Source: Candidatus Zixiibacteriota bacterium
GTDB lineage: Bacteria > Zixibacteria > MSB-5A5 > UBA10806 > 4484-95
Direction: 5' to 3'
DNA: 48,403 nt
Assembly: GCA_021159005.1 (NCBI GenBank)
Contig: JAGGSN010000057.1
Span: 1-48,403 of the forward strand
Part shown: positions 33,222-40,449 of the stretch, piece after piece
How the letters are laid out: every line of letters starts with the position of its first letter
Numbering within the stretch: position 1 is the stretch's first letter
The notes under the pieces: model-generated
Told to the model about the DNA's origin: nothing
The model's input: the letters and a program-made list of their open reading frames with translations, nothing else
The model's database searches: none
Program-made: the position numbers and the translations under genes

Positions 33222-34550
33222 TCAAGCTTTCAGATTATCGGGGATTTCCATAATCTCAACAAGGATTTCGCTTATAAACTTAACATGCATGCCAAGCTTG
33301 TAATAACCGATAATATCCTCAATTCCGCTATGGCAGTTGTGGCAAGGCGTACATATAATGCTTGCTCCGGTTGCCTCAAACTGTTCGGCTTTGACCCTAT
33401 TGCTAACCATTCGTGATGGTTTCCAGGGCGGTCCGCAGTTGATTGTGCCGCCGCCAGCCATACAGCAATAATTATGTTCAAAACGCGGGTCTACATCGCG
33501 AAAATCCTCACACATAGCATTCATTAAATAACGCAATTTATTGCCAAGTCCTCTACCGCGCACCGTATTGCAGGGGTCCTGAACAGTGATAGGCTCTTTA
33601 TATTTCTCTCTGATTTTAATCCTGCCGCTGGAAATCAAATCATAATAAAATTCGATAGCATGAATCATCGGTATCGGCGGATACTGCCAGCCAAGCCACC
33701 TGGGACCATCATAAACAGCGCCTCGGAAAGCATGACCGCACTCGCCCATAACAATCTTTTTTACTTTCAATCTGGCGGCGGTTTCCCAGTGAATCTTTTC
33801 AACTCGCGCCATTACCTCGAAATCGCCGGAATACATCGCCATGTTGCTGTTGTCCCAACCATCGGTTGCCGGCATGGTCCAATCAATACCAGCCACTGTC
33901 ATAATCTGAGACATGTTGCCAAGCAGTTGGGCAAGAATTTTTGGTTCGGGAGCTATTACCGAATACATAACATCAGCGCCCTCTTTCTCCAAAGGAATCC
34001 GCGCCTTGGGAATCTCAAACTGTGCTTCTTCCTCCTGCCACTGAAGAGTATCTATCCATTCATCCTGATGTACCCACATCTGGTTAAAAGTAGATGCATG
34101 ACTGTTAGTTGTATCCTGAAGGTATTGCGGCACTACTCCCAAAAGGCTGCAGATTCGCCTTCCTACTAGCAGCAAGTAGGCGATATCAATACCGAATGGG
34201 CAATACATGCTGCAGCGCCGGCAAACAGCGCACTCGGTGAATACGATTCGCGCCATATTGCGGATGAATTCGCCATCGACTTTGCCTTTGCGCTTTACAA
34301 GTTCCCAGATAGTGTTTTTAACTTTTCCTACCGGCGAAAAATTAGGGTCGCCATCGCGCGAAAGATAGGTATGACAAGCCTCGGCGCATAAACCGCAGTG
34401 AACACAGGTATCAATATATGCTTTCAGGCGAGCCGCATTCTCTTTGGTAAAAACATGCTTAACAACTTTTTCAATCTGTTCCGGCGTTAGTTTTTTAGAA
34501 GTTTCATCCAGTCCGGGATCGATAACCCTGCTTTCAGGCGTATCTTCCAT
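33222..34550 (-). CDS. hmcF: HmcF/TmcB/DsrK-type cytoplasmic FeS protein with CCG domain
   Basis: The 442-residue protein has two ferredoxin-type [4Fe-4S] motifs (CVHCGLCAEAC at about 49-59; CAVCRRCSMYC at about 107-117). A C-terminal cysteine-rich CCG domain carries CCMAGGG and CTPCHNCHSG, as in heterodisulfide-reductase-like subunits HdrD and DsrK. It should be the cytoplasmic catalytic-type subunit attached to the cytochrome-b subunit upstream. The start at 34550 follows AGGAGG; the longer in-frame ORF overlapping the previous gene is not needed. Both the Hmc (HmcF) and Tmc (TmcB) complexes contain this protein type. Confidence 0.9.
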   Translation of the reverse strand: MEDTPESRVIDPGLDETSKKLTPEQIEKVVKHVFTKENAARLKAYIDTCVHCGLCAEACHTYLSRDGDPNFSPVGKVKNTIWELVKRKGKVDGEFIRNMARIVFTECAVCRRCSMYCPFGIDIAYLLLVGRRICSLLGVVPQYLQDTTNSHASTFNQMWVHQDEWIDTLQWQEEEAQFEIPKARIPLEKEGADVMYSVIAPEPKILAQLLGNMSQIMTVAGIDWTMPATDGWDNSNMAMYSGDFEVMARVEKIHWETAARLKVKKIVMGECGHAFRGAVYDGPRWLGWQYPPIPMIHAIEFYYDLISSGRIKIREKYKEPITVQDPCNTVRGRGLGNKLRYLMNAMCEDFRDVDPRFEHNYCCMAGGGTINCGPPWKPSRMVSNRVKAEQFEATGASIICTPCHNCHSGIEDIIGYYKLGMHVKFISEILVEIMEIPDNLKA

Positions 34551-34584
34551 TCTTAGTTTTCCTCCTGAATTACATTCATACCTG

Positions 34585-35232
34585 CTACCAGTCTTTAGAG
34601 TTTCGGACAAGGCCAAATTCACAACCCATGTATGCCCGAGTGAATGGGAAATATATCATATGAACTATACGAGTAAACGGTATAACCATAAGCCAAATTG
34701 CGCCCGACCATATATGAATCGTAATTATGGTTTTATAATCGAATACCTGGTAATAAGCTAATATGCCGGTAGCGAAAGGAGCCGCCACAATAAACAGAAA
34801 AAGATAATCACTGTATGAAGTAACAAACCTTACTGTTGGGTCGGCAATTCGTCTAAGGGCAAATATGATAATCGACAGCACAACTATAATGCTCATTAAA
34901 TTGCTCAATCCCTCCGGAATATTCCACCAGCTTATGCCCCATGATTCATTCCAAAGAACAATATGTCCGAGAACGAATATCGGCGCAGCTAATAGGCAGA
35001 TATGAAACAGGTAAGAAACTATGGTAAACAACGGCTTCATTCTCATATTACGGCTGCCAAAAGGAATCAACCAGTGGAATAGAGAACGCAAACCGAATTT
35101 CCAATTCATATAAGGGTGAACGACTTTATCTTTTTTGGAAGCGAAAATTATCCAGAAAATCCGATATAAACTGCCTAAGAAAAAGGTTAGAAATGCTATC
35201 CAGACTAAAGGACCGCGGGCAAATTCATACAT
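34585..35232 (-). CDS. hmcE: HmcE/TmcC-type cytochrome b subunit (NarI-like)
   Basis: This 215-residue membrane protein has about five helices and several helix-borne histidines (for example LFHWLIP, YLFHICLL, VLGHIVLW, IHIWSGAIW) able to bind b-type haems, as in NarI, DsrM and TmcC. It ends YMGCEFGLVRNSKDW. It would link the quinone pool to the CCG-domain protein encoded 34 nt downstream. The first gene of the operon lies 37 nt upstream. Confidence 0.88.
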   Translation of the reverse strand: MYEFARGPLVWIAFLTFFLGSLYRIFWIIFASKKDKVVHPYMNWKFGLRSLFHWLIPFGSRNMRMKPLFTIVSYLFHICLLAAPIFVLGHIVLWNESWGISWWNIPEGLSNLMSIIVVLSIIIFALRRIADPTVRFVTSYSDYLFLFIVAAPFATGILAYYQVFDYKTIITIHIWSGAIWLMVIPFTRIVHMIYFPFTRAYMGCEFGLVRNSKDW

Positions 35233-35269
35233 TTCTCATTTCCTTCCTCAATATTAAACTAAAATTGCC

Positions 35270-36535
35270 TTAGCAAATTATCTCATTTACCAGCACTACT
35301 TGCCTATAGTACTTGCCGTTTTTGAGATATTTAAGTAAAACGTTTTTCCCATCCGGGCTAAAGACGGGTTCCCACAGACCTTCATAAGCAGGTCCTACAA
35401 TTTTGTTATTGCAGACAATATAAAACTTGCCATCTCTTTCAGCTTTAGCCGCAATATGTTTGCTGTCGGGACTGAAAACCGGATTCCATATCATCTCAAA
35501 ATTTTCGCTCCAGACTACCCCGTCAACAGCAATTGTCCAGCGGTTATTTTCCTTAACAATAGCGGCAACACGCTTGCTGTCAGGCGAGAAAATAGGCTCT
35601 AAAACCATATTGCTGAAAATTACCGGCCACGGGTCATCATCAACAGCTATTGTCCAACGTCCAAATTTCGGGGAAACTACAGCGGCGATTCTCAAACCAT
35701 CATGGCTGAATCGAGGACTCCAGAGCATGTTATAGTGTTTGCTCCAAATTAGCTTGCCATCCTCAGCTAATGTCCAGGCACCGTCATCGCGTACCGGAGC
35801 GACAACCTTGCGGCTTTGCGGTCTGAATACAGGCGCCCAGACACAACCGAATTTCTCCGGCCAGCCGCCGGCATTAACCGCTACGGAATATTCACAAATA
35901 TCAGTTCGTATCTCTGCGGCAACCGAATTGCTGTCGGAACTGAAAATAGGGTTCCAAGCATTGATAAATTTCTTGTCCCACTGCTTGCCGTTTACCGCAA
36001 CCGACCAGACACCCTTGAAAAATCCGAAAACATCAGCCTCTTTGAGCGATTCTACTTGAACAGTAGCCGCAGATTGCTTGCCATCCGGGCTTATACAAAA
36101 ATCCCGGATGGCGGCGAAACTGTTATCCCAAGGTTTGCCGTCAACTGCAACGCCATACATATTTTCACGCTTATAAAGATAACCAATTGTCTCGCCATTT
36201 TCGCTGAATCTGGGATTCCAGGCATATTCATAGCGTTCTTCGCCCGGTACGCCGTCAATAGCCAGTGTCCATTGGTCATCTATCCGAACAAGAGCAATCA
36301 GTTTGCCATTAGGTCCAAAACGCAAATACCATAACAGTTCGAATTGTTCAGGCCAAACTTTGCCATTAACACAAGTTGTAAAAGAACCATCATCGGAAAC
36401 AACCGGTGCAGCGATTTTTTCACCATCAAAACCAACAACAAACTCATCAACTCTTTTAAATTGCGCCCTTATTTTGACTAAATCAGCCAGAGTTTTTACC
36501 CCGACTTGCCAGTCCCAGTTCTCAATATCTTTCAT
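35270..36535 (-). CDS. tmcD: TmcD-like cytoplasmic WD40/PD40 propeller protein
   Basis: The 421-residue protein has no signal peptide or membrane helix. It consists of seven to eight repeats of the type W-x-P-x-F-S-x-D-S-K-x-x-A-A with a second strand W-T-I-A-V-D-G. The opening NWDWQVGVKTLADLVKIR and the following repeats resemble TmcD, the propeller-like cytoplasmic subunit of the Tmc complex in sulfate reducers. It is the first gene of the operon, after a probable promoter. The exact role in electron transfer is unknown. Confidence 0.75.
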   Translation of the reverse strand: MKDIENWDWQVGVKTLADLVKIRAQFKRVDEFVVGFDGEKIAAPVVSDDGSFTTCVNGKVWPEQFELLWYLRFGPNGKLIALVRIDDQWTLAIDGVPGEERYEYAWNPRFSENGETIGYLYKRENMYGVAVDGKPWDNSFAAIRDFCISPDGKQSAATVQVESLKEADVFGFFKGVWSVAVNGKQWDKKFINAWNPIFSSDSNSVAAEIRTDICEYSVAVNAGGWPEKFGCVWAPVFRPQSRKVVAPVRDDGAWTLAEDGKLIWSKHYNMLWSPRFSHDGLRIAAVVSPKFGRWTIAVDDDPWPVIFSNMVLEPIFSPDSKRVAAIVKENNRWTIAVDGVVWSENFEMIWNPVFSPDSKHIAAKAERDGKFYIVCNNKIVGPAYEGLWEPVFSPDGKNVLLKYLKNGKYYRQVVLVNEIIC

Positions 36536-36603
36536 CCAGCCTCTCTTGTTCAGTAATTAGCTGCCGTTTGAGCTTGAGAAATTTTTAACAAGCTTAGTTT
36601 TTT

Positions 36604-36632
36604 AATAAAAACTATTTAGATACATTTGTCAA
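36604..36632 (-). promoter_or_regulatory. Possible promoter of the Hmc/Tmc-type operon
   Basis: On the minus strand a perfect TTGACA (36627-36632) is followed after 17 bp by TTTATT (36604-36609). The leader to the tmcD-like ATG is about 60 nt. The -10 box is weak. Confidence 0.4.
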
Positions 36633-36813
36633 GAAGTATTCAAACCTAAGGTCTTATGATACCGATATCTAATTGTATTTATATCGTATAATTTTCGTAA
36701 TATAAATATATTAAGTTACTTGCAAAATAATCCAAACTTGTGATTTTCCTTAAAAGCCAATAAGAAGTCATTGCGGTACGCCCCAGTCGGATCCCCGCTC
36801 TCTTTTTCTATTA

Positions 36814-36867
36814 TTCCCCTCTTGAGAGGAGCCAAGGGTGTGTTCTTAACGCTAAGTGTTCAACACA
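36814..36867. repeat. Palindrome-rich intergenic repeat
   Basis: CCCCTCTTGAGAGGAG is a small near-palindrome. It is followed by TGTGTT/AACACA arms (36839-36844 and 36862-36867) enclosing CTTAACGCTAAG. It looks like a short dispersed element. Together with the promoter and the tRNA it is what I see in the 697-bp gap 36536-37232. Confidence 0.35.
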
Positions 36868-36983
36868 ATTCCGAATTAAATTTTTGATTTATTTGAAGTT
36901 CTACTGTAAAATCAGGGTTGAAAAGCTTTATTTCTGATAATAATTGCGAATAATACAGATTAAATTTTAAGGGAAATAGAAAA

Positions 36984-37055
36984 AGCGGGAGACGAGGCTT
37001 GAACTCGCGACAACTACCTTGGCAAGGTAGAGCTCTACCACTGAGCTACTCCCGC
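36984..37055 (-). tRNA. tRNA-Gly (anticodon GCC)
   Basis: The minus strand reads GCGGGAGTAGCTCAGTGGTA..., with a 7-bp acceptor stem (GCGGGAG/CTCCCGC), D arm GCTC/GAGC, anticodon arm CTACC-TTGCCAA-GGTAG (anticodon GCC) and T arm GCGAG-TTCAAGC-CTCGT. The discriminator is U, at 36984. CCA is not encoded; a T-run follows. Confidence 0.96.
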
Positions 37056-37066
37056 ATGGAAACATT

Positions 37067-37094
37067 AATATAATTATGCGTTTATCCATGTCAA
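37067..37094 (-). promoter_or_regulatory. Promoter of tRNA-Gly
   Basis: On the minus strand TTGACA (37089-37094), a 16-bp spacer and TATATT (37067-37072) place the transcription start a few bases before the tRNA 5' end at 37055. Confidence 0.6.
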
Positions 37095-37232
37095 GTTAAT
37101 TTTCATGCGGATGTCATAATTTGTAATACTGACATCAAATAATATTAAACTATCATTGAAAAAAATTGTCTATTATTTTAATGGCAATTGTGTGTCATAT
37201 ATGTTAATTTTAGGCAGATTATTTAAGGATGG

Positions 37233-38504
37233 ATGAAGATGAAAAAAATCATTATCATAATATTAGCAGTGATAATTGTCATAGTCTTAGCAATAATAAA
37301 CCCACTAAAAAATGCCAACAGCATTCAAAATAACTCCGTTCATACATCAACAGCAGTCGTAAACCGCGGCAATTTAATCATCGCTATCAACTCAACTGGC
37401 ATAGTTGAACCAATACTGACGGTTGAATTAAAATCAAAAGCCTCTGGTGAAATCATCGAGCTGGCTATTGAAGAGGGCGATTTAGTCAATAAAGGACAGT
37501 TAATCGCTCGTTTGGATGCCGCTGCCGCAGTGAACGATTATAATCAGGCAGAGGCTGACTATGAGGTGGCGAAAGCATCGCTTTCTCAGGCAAAAAAACA
37601 GCGGGATCGTCAGGAAAAACTGTATTTGCAGGGACTGATTTCCGAAATCGATTTCGAAAGCGCCGAACTTGCCCAAGAGCAGGCAAACTCAAATTTGGTT
37701 AGGGCAAAAACCGCCCTTGAATATGCCCGCGAACGCTTATCCGATACGGTAATCGAATCGCCAATCAATGGCATAATACTGAAAAAATTCGTGGAAAAAG
37801 GCCAGATAATAGCCTCGGGCATCTCGACCGTGTCGGGCGGCACCGCTATCGCCACTGTCGCCGATATGTCGAAAGTATATATTAGGACATCGGTGGATGA
37901 AATCGATATCGGTCAAATCGCCGCCGGCCAGAAAGCCTCTATTAATGCCGAAAGTTATCCCGACCACGAGTTTTATGGCGAGGTATTGCGCATCCATCCG
38001 CAGGCGAAAATCGAACAAAATGTTACAACCTTTGATGTTACCATCGAGGTTGACAACGCCGAGGGATTATTGATGGCCGGGATGAACGCCAGCGTCGAGA
38101 TTATCGCCAGTTATAAGGAAAATGTGCTGTTGATTCCGCGTGAAGCCTTAACCGATGTTAGAACCATTGCTAAAATGATTGGCGCAATCCCGGATGCCGC
38201 CCGCAAACGTCCCAATATGGAAAAAAGAAAAAGCTCATCCGGTCAACAGGGAAAACAGCATGCTAAAGAAGCAAAACAATCCAACCCAATTAGAATGGTG
38301 ATTGCTGTTGTTGATGGCAAACAAGAGCCGCGGCAGGTTGAAATAGGCATGTCGAATTTTGAACAAGCTGAGGTTATTTCGGGACTGGCGGAAGGTGAAA
38401 CTGTACTGACCTCAGTAAATTCCAAAGCGCTTAAAGACCGCGAAGCATTTTTGGATAGAATGAAATCATGGAACCAGATTCCGGGTATGGGGAAAAGCAA
38501 ATAA
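37233..38504 (+). CDS. MacA-like periplasmic adaptor (membrane fusion) protein
   Basis: The 423-residue HlyD/MacA-type adaptor has one N-terminal membrane helix (about 4-20) and a barrel-sandwich hybrid domain (VELKSKASGEIIELAIEEGDLV). Its alpha-helical hairpin (about 95-165) is rich in Q and A, and the second lipoyl half reads DTVIESPINGIILKKFVEKGQ. Beta-barrel and membrane-proximal domains follow. A basic low-complexity insertion, KRPNMEKRKSSSGQQGKQHA and beyond, lies near 330-350. It would connect the MacB-like permease encoded downstream to an outer-membrane channel. Starts at 37233 and 37239 are both plausible after AAGGA. Confidence 0.9.
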   Translation: MKMKKIIIIILAVIIVIVLAIINPLKNANSIQNNSVHTSTAVVNRGNLIIAINSTGIVEPILTVELKSKASGEIIELAIEEGDLVNKGQLIARLDAAAAVNDYNQAEADYEVAKASLSQAKKQRDRQEKLYLQGLISEIDFESAELAQEQANSNLVRAKTALEYARERLSDTVIESPINGIILKKFVEKGQIIASGISTVSGGTAIATVADMSKVYIRTSVDEIDIGQIAAGQKASINAESYPDHEFYGEVLRIHPQAKIEQNVTTFDVTIEVDNAEGLLMAGMNASVEIIASYKENVLLIPREALTDVRTIAKMIGAIPDAARKRPNMEKRKSSSGQQGKQHAKEAKQSNPIRMVIAVVDGKQEPRQVEIGMSNFEQAEVISGLAEGETVLTSVNSKALKDREAFLDRMKSWNQIPGMGKSK

Positions 38505-38528
38505 TGAAATGGACTGAATTAAACTTAT

Positions 38529-38570
38529 GCGTCAGGATGGAGTCCGCCTAAGCGGACGACATCCTGACGC
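38529..38570. repeat. Nested palindrome between macA-like and macB-like genes
   Basis: Outer arms GCGTCAGGAT (38529-38538) and ATCCTGACGC (38561-38570) are perfect. Inner arms GTCCGC (38542-38547) and GCGGAC (38552-38557) flank the loop CTAA. The design matches the unit at 40368-40417. It occupies the 80-bp gap where an ATPase gene is normally found. Confidence 0.75.
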
Positions 38571-38584
38571 CGGAAGAGATTGAA

Positions 38585-39805
38585 ATGAAGTGGAGTGAAT
38601 TTTTAATCATCAGCCTGGCTTCGCTTCAGGCAAATAAAATCAGAACTTTCCTCACCATGCTGGGAATTATTATCGGAGTCGCCGCGGTAATCACTATGAT
38701 ATCCCTTGGACAGGGCGCCAAAAAAGCGGTTGCCGATAGAATGGAAGCAATGGGCACAAACCTGATTTATATAATATCAGGTCAGCCGCATATGCGGGGG
38801 AGAGTCAGGTCAGCTGCCGGTTCCACACAAAAACTCGATGCGAAAGACCTAAAAAGGCTGCAAACAGCTTGCACAACAACCGACCTTATAGCGCCTGAAC
38901 TTCGCGGTTCAAAACAGATTGTTTATGGCAATCAAAACTGTAACACTACTGTCATAGGCACGAGCCCCGAGTATATCGAGCTTAGGGATTTCCGGATTGA
39001 TGAGGGCGAGATGTTCAGCCAACGGGATGTCAATTCCATTAAACGAGTAGCGGTAATCGGACCGGTGGTAGCCGAAAACCTATTCGGCAAAAGCTATCCG
39101 ATTGGAAAAACCATCAGAATAGGACGGCTAAGATTCGAGGTAATCGGCGTAACCAAAACCAAAGGCGTATCGGGCGGCTGGCTCGATTTCGATGATATTA
39201 TCCTTGTGCCTTATACAACCGCCCAAAAACGGATTTTCGGCATAGATCATTTAAGCCGTCTGATAGCGCATCTCAAGGATGAAAAGATGCTCTCGGCGGC
39301 ATATCTTGAAATCGAGAAGATACTCAGAAAATCGCACCGTCTGCGCCCCGACTATGACAACGACTTCTTCATCCAGTCGCAATCGGATTTCATCTCCGCT
39401 CGCCAGGAAACCACTCAAACGCTCTCCTACCTTCTCGCAGGTGTGGCATTGGTCTCATTGTTAGTCGGCGGCATCGGCATTATGAATATCATGCTGGTAT
39501 CGGTTACCGAACGAACGCGTGAAATCGGTGTCCGGATGGCTATCGGTGCGCGGCGGTCTGATATACTGATGCAATTCATGATGGAATCGATTAGCCTGTC
39601 GTTATTCGGCGGTATTATCGGGATATTAACCGGTATCGGCGGCTCGTATGTTATGTCGGAACTTTTCGGTTGGAATACGCTGATTGCGCCGGAGGCAGTG
39701 GTGTTATCGTTTATATTCGCCTCGGCGGTTGGTCTGTTTTTCGGCATCTACCCGGCCCGCAAGGCATCCCGACTTGACCCGATTGAGGCGCTGCGGTATG
39801 AGTAG
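38585..39805 (+). CDS. MacB-like FtsX-family ABC permease (no ATPase domain)
   Basis: The 406-residue protein has the MacB topology: one N-terminal helix (NKIRTFLTMLGIIIGVAAVI), a large periplasmic domain (about 45-275, with VIGPVVAENLFG) and three C-terminal helices. The FtsX-type core SVTERTREIGVRMAIGARR lies between the first two of them. It ends YPARKASRLDPIEALRYE. In MacB the ATPase is fused, and in related LolCDE/MacB-like systems it is encoded next door. Here there is neither, so the ATPase must come from elsewhere. Confidence 0.92.
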   Translation: MKWSEFLIISLASLQANKIRTFLTMLGIIIGVAAVITMISLGQGAKKAVADRMEAMGTNLIYIISGQPHMRGRVRSAAGSTQKLDAKDLKRLQTACTTTDLIAPELRGSKQIVYGNQNCNTTVIGTSPEYIELRDFRIDEGEMFSQRDVNSIKRVAVIGPVVAENLFGKSYPIGKTIRIGRLRFEVIGVTKTKGVSGGWLDFDDIILVPYTTAQKRIFGIDHLSRLIAHLKDEKMLSAAYLEIEKILRKSHRLRPDYDNDFFIQSQSDFISARQETTQTLSYLLAGVALVSLLVGGIGIMNIMLVSVTERTREIGVRMAIGARRSDILMQFMMESISLSLFGGIIGILTGIGGSYVMSELFGWNTLIAPEAVVLSFIFASAVGLFFGIYPARKASRLDPIEALRYE

Positions 39806-39874
39806 TAGTCAAGATGTAGGGTTTTTCCCTCCGGTCAGAAACTGATCTGCTATTGCTTAGCATAGAAATATTGA

Positions 39875-39903
39875 TTGATTATTAACTGTAAATGAACTAT
39901 AAT
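39875..39903 (+). promoter_or_regulatory. Strong-looking promoter of a small transcription unit
   Basis: TTGATT (39875-39880), a 17-bp spacer and a perfect TATAAT (39898-39903) put the start of transcription near 39910, almost at the ATG at 39912. Confidence 0.55.
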
Positions 39904-39911
39904 TACATATA

Positions 39912-40103
39912 ATGCTTAATAAAGAGAATGTATGTGAAGGGGTTAAAAGCCGCTACCCATCATTAATTCCTTTGATGGAAGAAATAGAAGGAATTCCTGC
40001 GCAGATTTATATTTCAGGCGCATCATTGGTTAATCAAGATAATAAATTGTTATTTGAAATTGATCTTGTTCTTTTGGTAGTTTTAAGTCGTACAGCTAAG
40101 TAG
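39912..40103 (+). CDS. Small ORF of unknown function
   Basis: The 63-codon ORF has a charged N-terminal half (about 1-30, ending PLMEEIEGIPAQIY) and a hydrophobic C-terminal part (LLFEIDLVLLVVL). It has no visible RBS. It is bracketed by a promoter that would produce a nearly leaderless mRNA and by a hairpin terminator starting at the base after its stop codon. It may be a real small protein, a small RNA with a chance ORF, or a gene remnant. Confidence 0.35.
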   Translation: MLNKENVCEGVKSRYPSLIPLMEEIEGIPAQIYISGASLVNQDNKLLFEIDLVLLVVLSRTAK

Positions 40104-40134
40104 GGCAGGAGTCCCCGACTCCTGCCTATTTTTA
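40104..40134 (+). terminator. Intrinsic terminator
   Basis: A perfect 9-bp stem, GGCAGGAGT (40104-40112) with ACTCCTGCC (40118-40126), encloses the loop CCCCG and is followed by TATTTTTA. It directly follows the 63-codon ORF. The same stem type is also a common dispersed repeat in other genomes. Confidence 0.65.
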
Positions 40135-40224
40135 GGTTCCCCTCATGACGTTGCTCGCCGCGGCGTTCACCTCAGATAAACATCCTGAAGATAAAAATAT
40201 ATTGACTCCAAATACATCAATGCC

Positions 40225-40369
40225 GGTGCCCCATCCCCGCTGCTGCGGGGTGGGTTAAGTGCAATATTTATAAATATCGGGTATAACTTTTACTTTGCTT
40301 ATGCCAACTTGCTGGTGCACGAATGATAATGAGGTAACCCACTCCCGCTTTGGGAGGGAGTGGGGCACC
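40225..40369. repeat. Pair of inverted GC-rich palindromes
   Basis: Bases 40225-40257 (starting GGTGCCCCATCCCC and ending GGGGTGGGTTA) recur in inverse orientation at 40335-40369 (starting TAACCCACTCCC and ending GTGGGGCACC). Each arm is itself a hairpin (CCCCGCTGCTGCGGGG on the left). They enclose about 77 bp without a gene. This gap (39806-40449) otherwise holds the small transcription unit and another palindrome. Confidence 0.6.
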
Positions 40370-40417
40370 TTAGGATATCCGCCTTAGGCGGATGTCATAG
40401 CGAGCAGTATCCTAAGG
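40368..40417. repeat. Nested dispersed palindrome after the RND gene
   Basis: Outer arms CCTTAGGATA (40368-40377) and TATCCTAAGG (40408-40417) are perfect. The inner core TCCGCC-tta-GGCGGA spans 40378-40392. It shares architecture and core with 38529-38570. It lies 33 nt past the stop of the RND transporter gene and could protect that mRNA end. Confidence 0.75.
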
Positions 40418-40449
40418 GCAATAATTATCTACTCTACTTTTCTAATCGA

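Noticed and set aside
33660-34169. 169-codon plus-strand ORF opposite the CCG-domain gene
   Set aside because: It lies fully within the antisense of a gene with intact FeS motifs and has no coding signature of its own.
35816-36334. 172-codon plus-strand ORF opposite the TmcD-like gene
   Set aside because: The long open frame is a by-product of repeated propeller codons on the other strand.
29244-36535. A DsrMKJOP complex
   Set aside because: The cytochrome has 16 haem motifs instead of the three of DsrJ, a TmcD-like protein and HmcD are present, and no dsr genes are nearby.
40104-40449. A CRISPR array in the repeat-rich gap
   Set aside because: The repeats are inverted and of unequal type, without regularly spaced direct repeats or cas genes.
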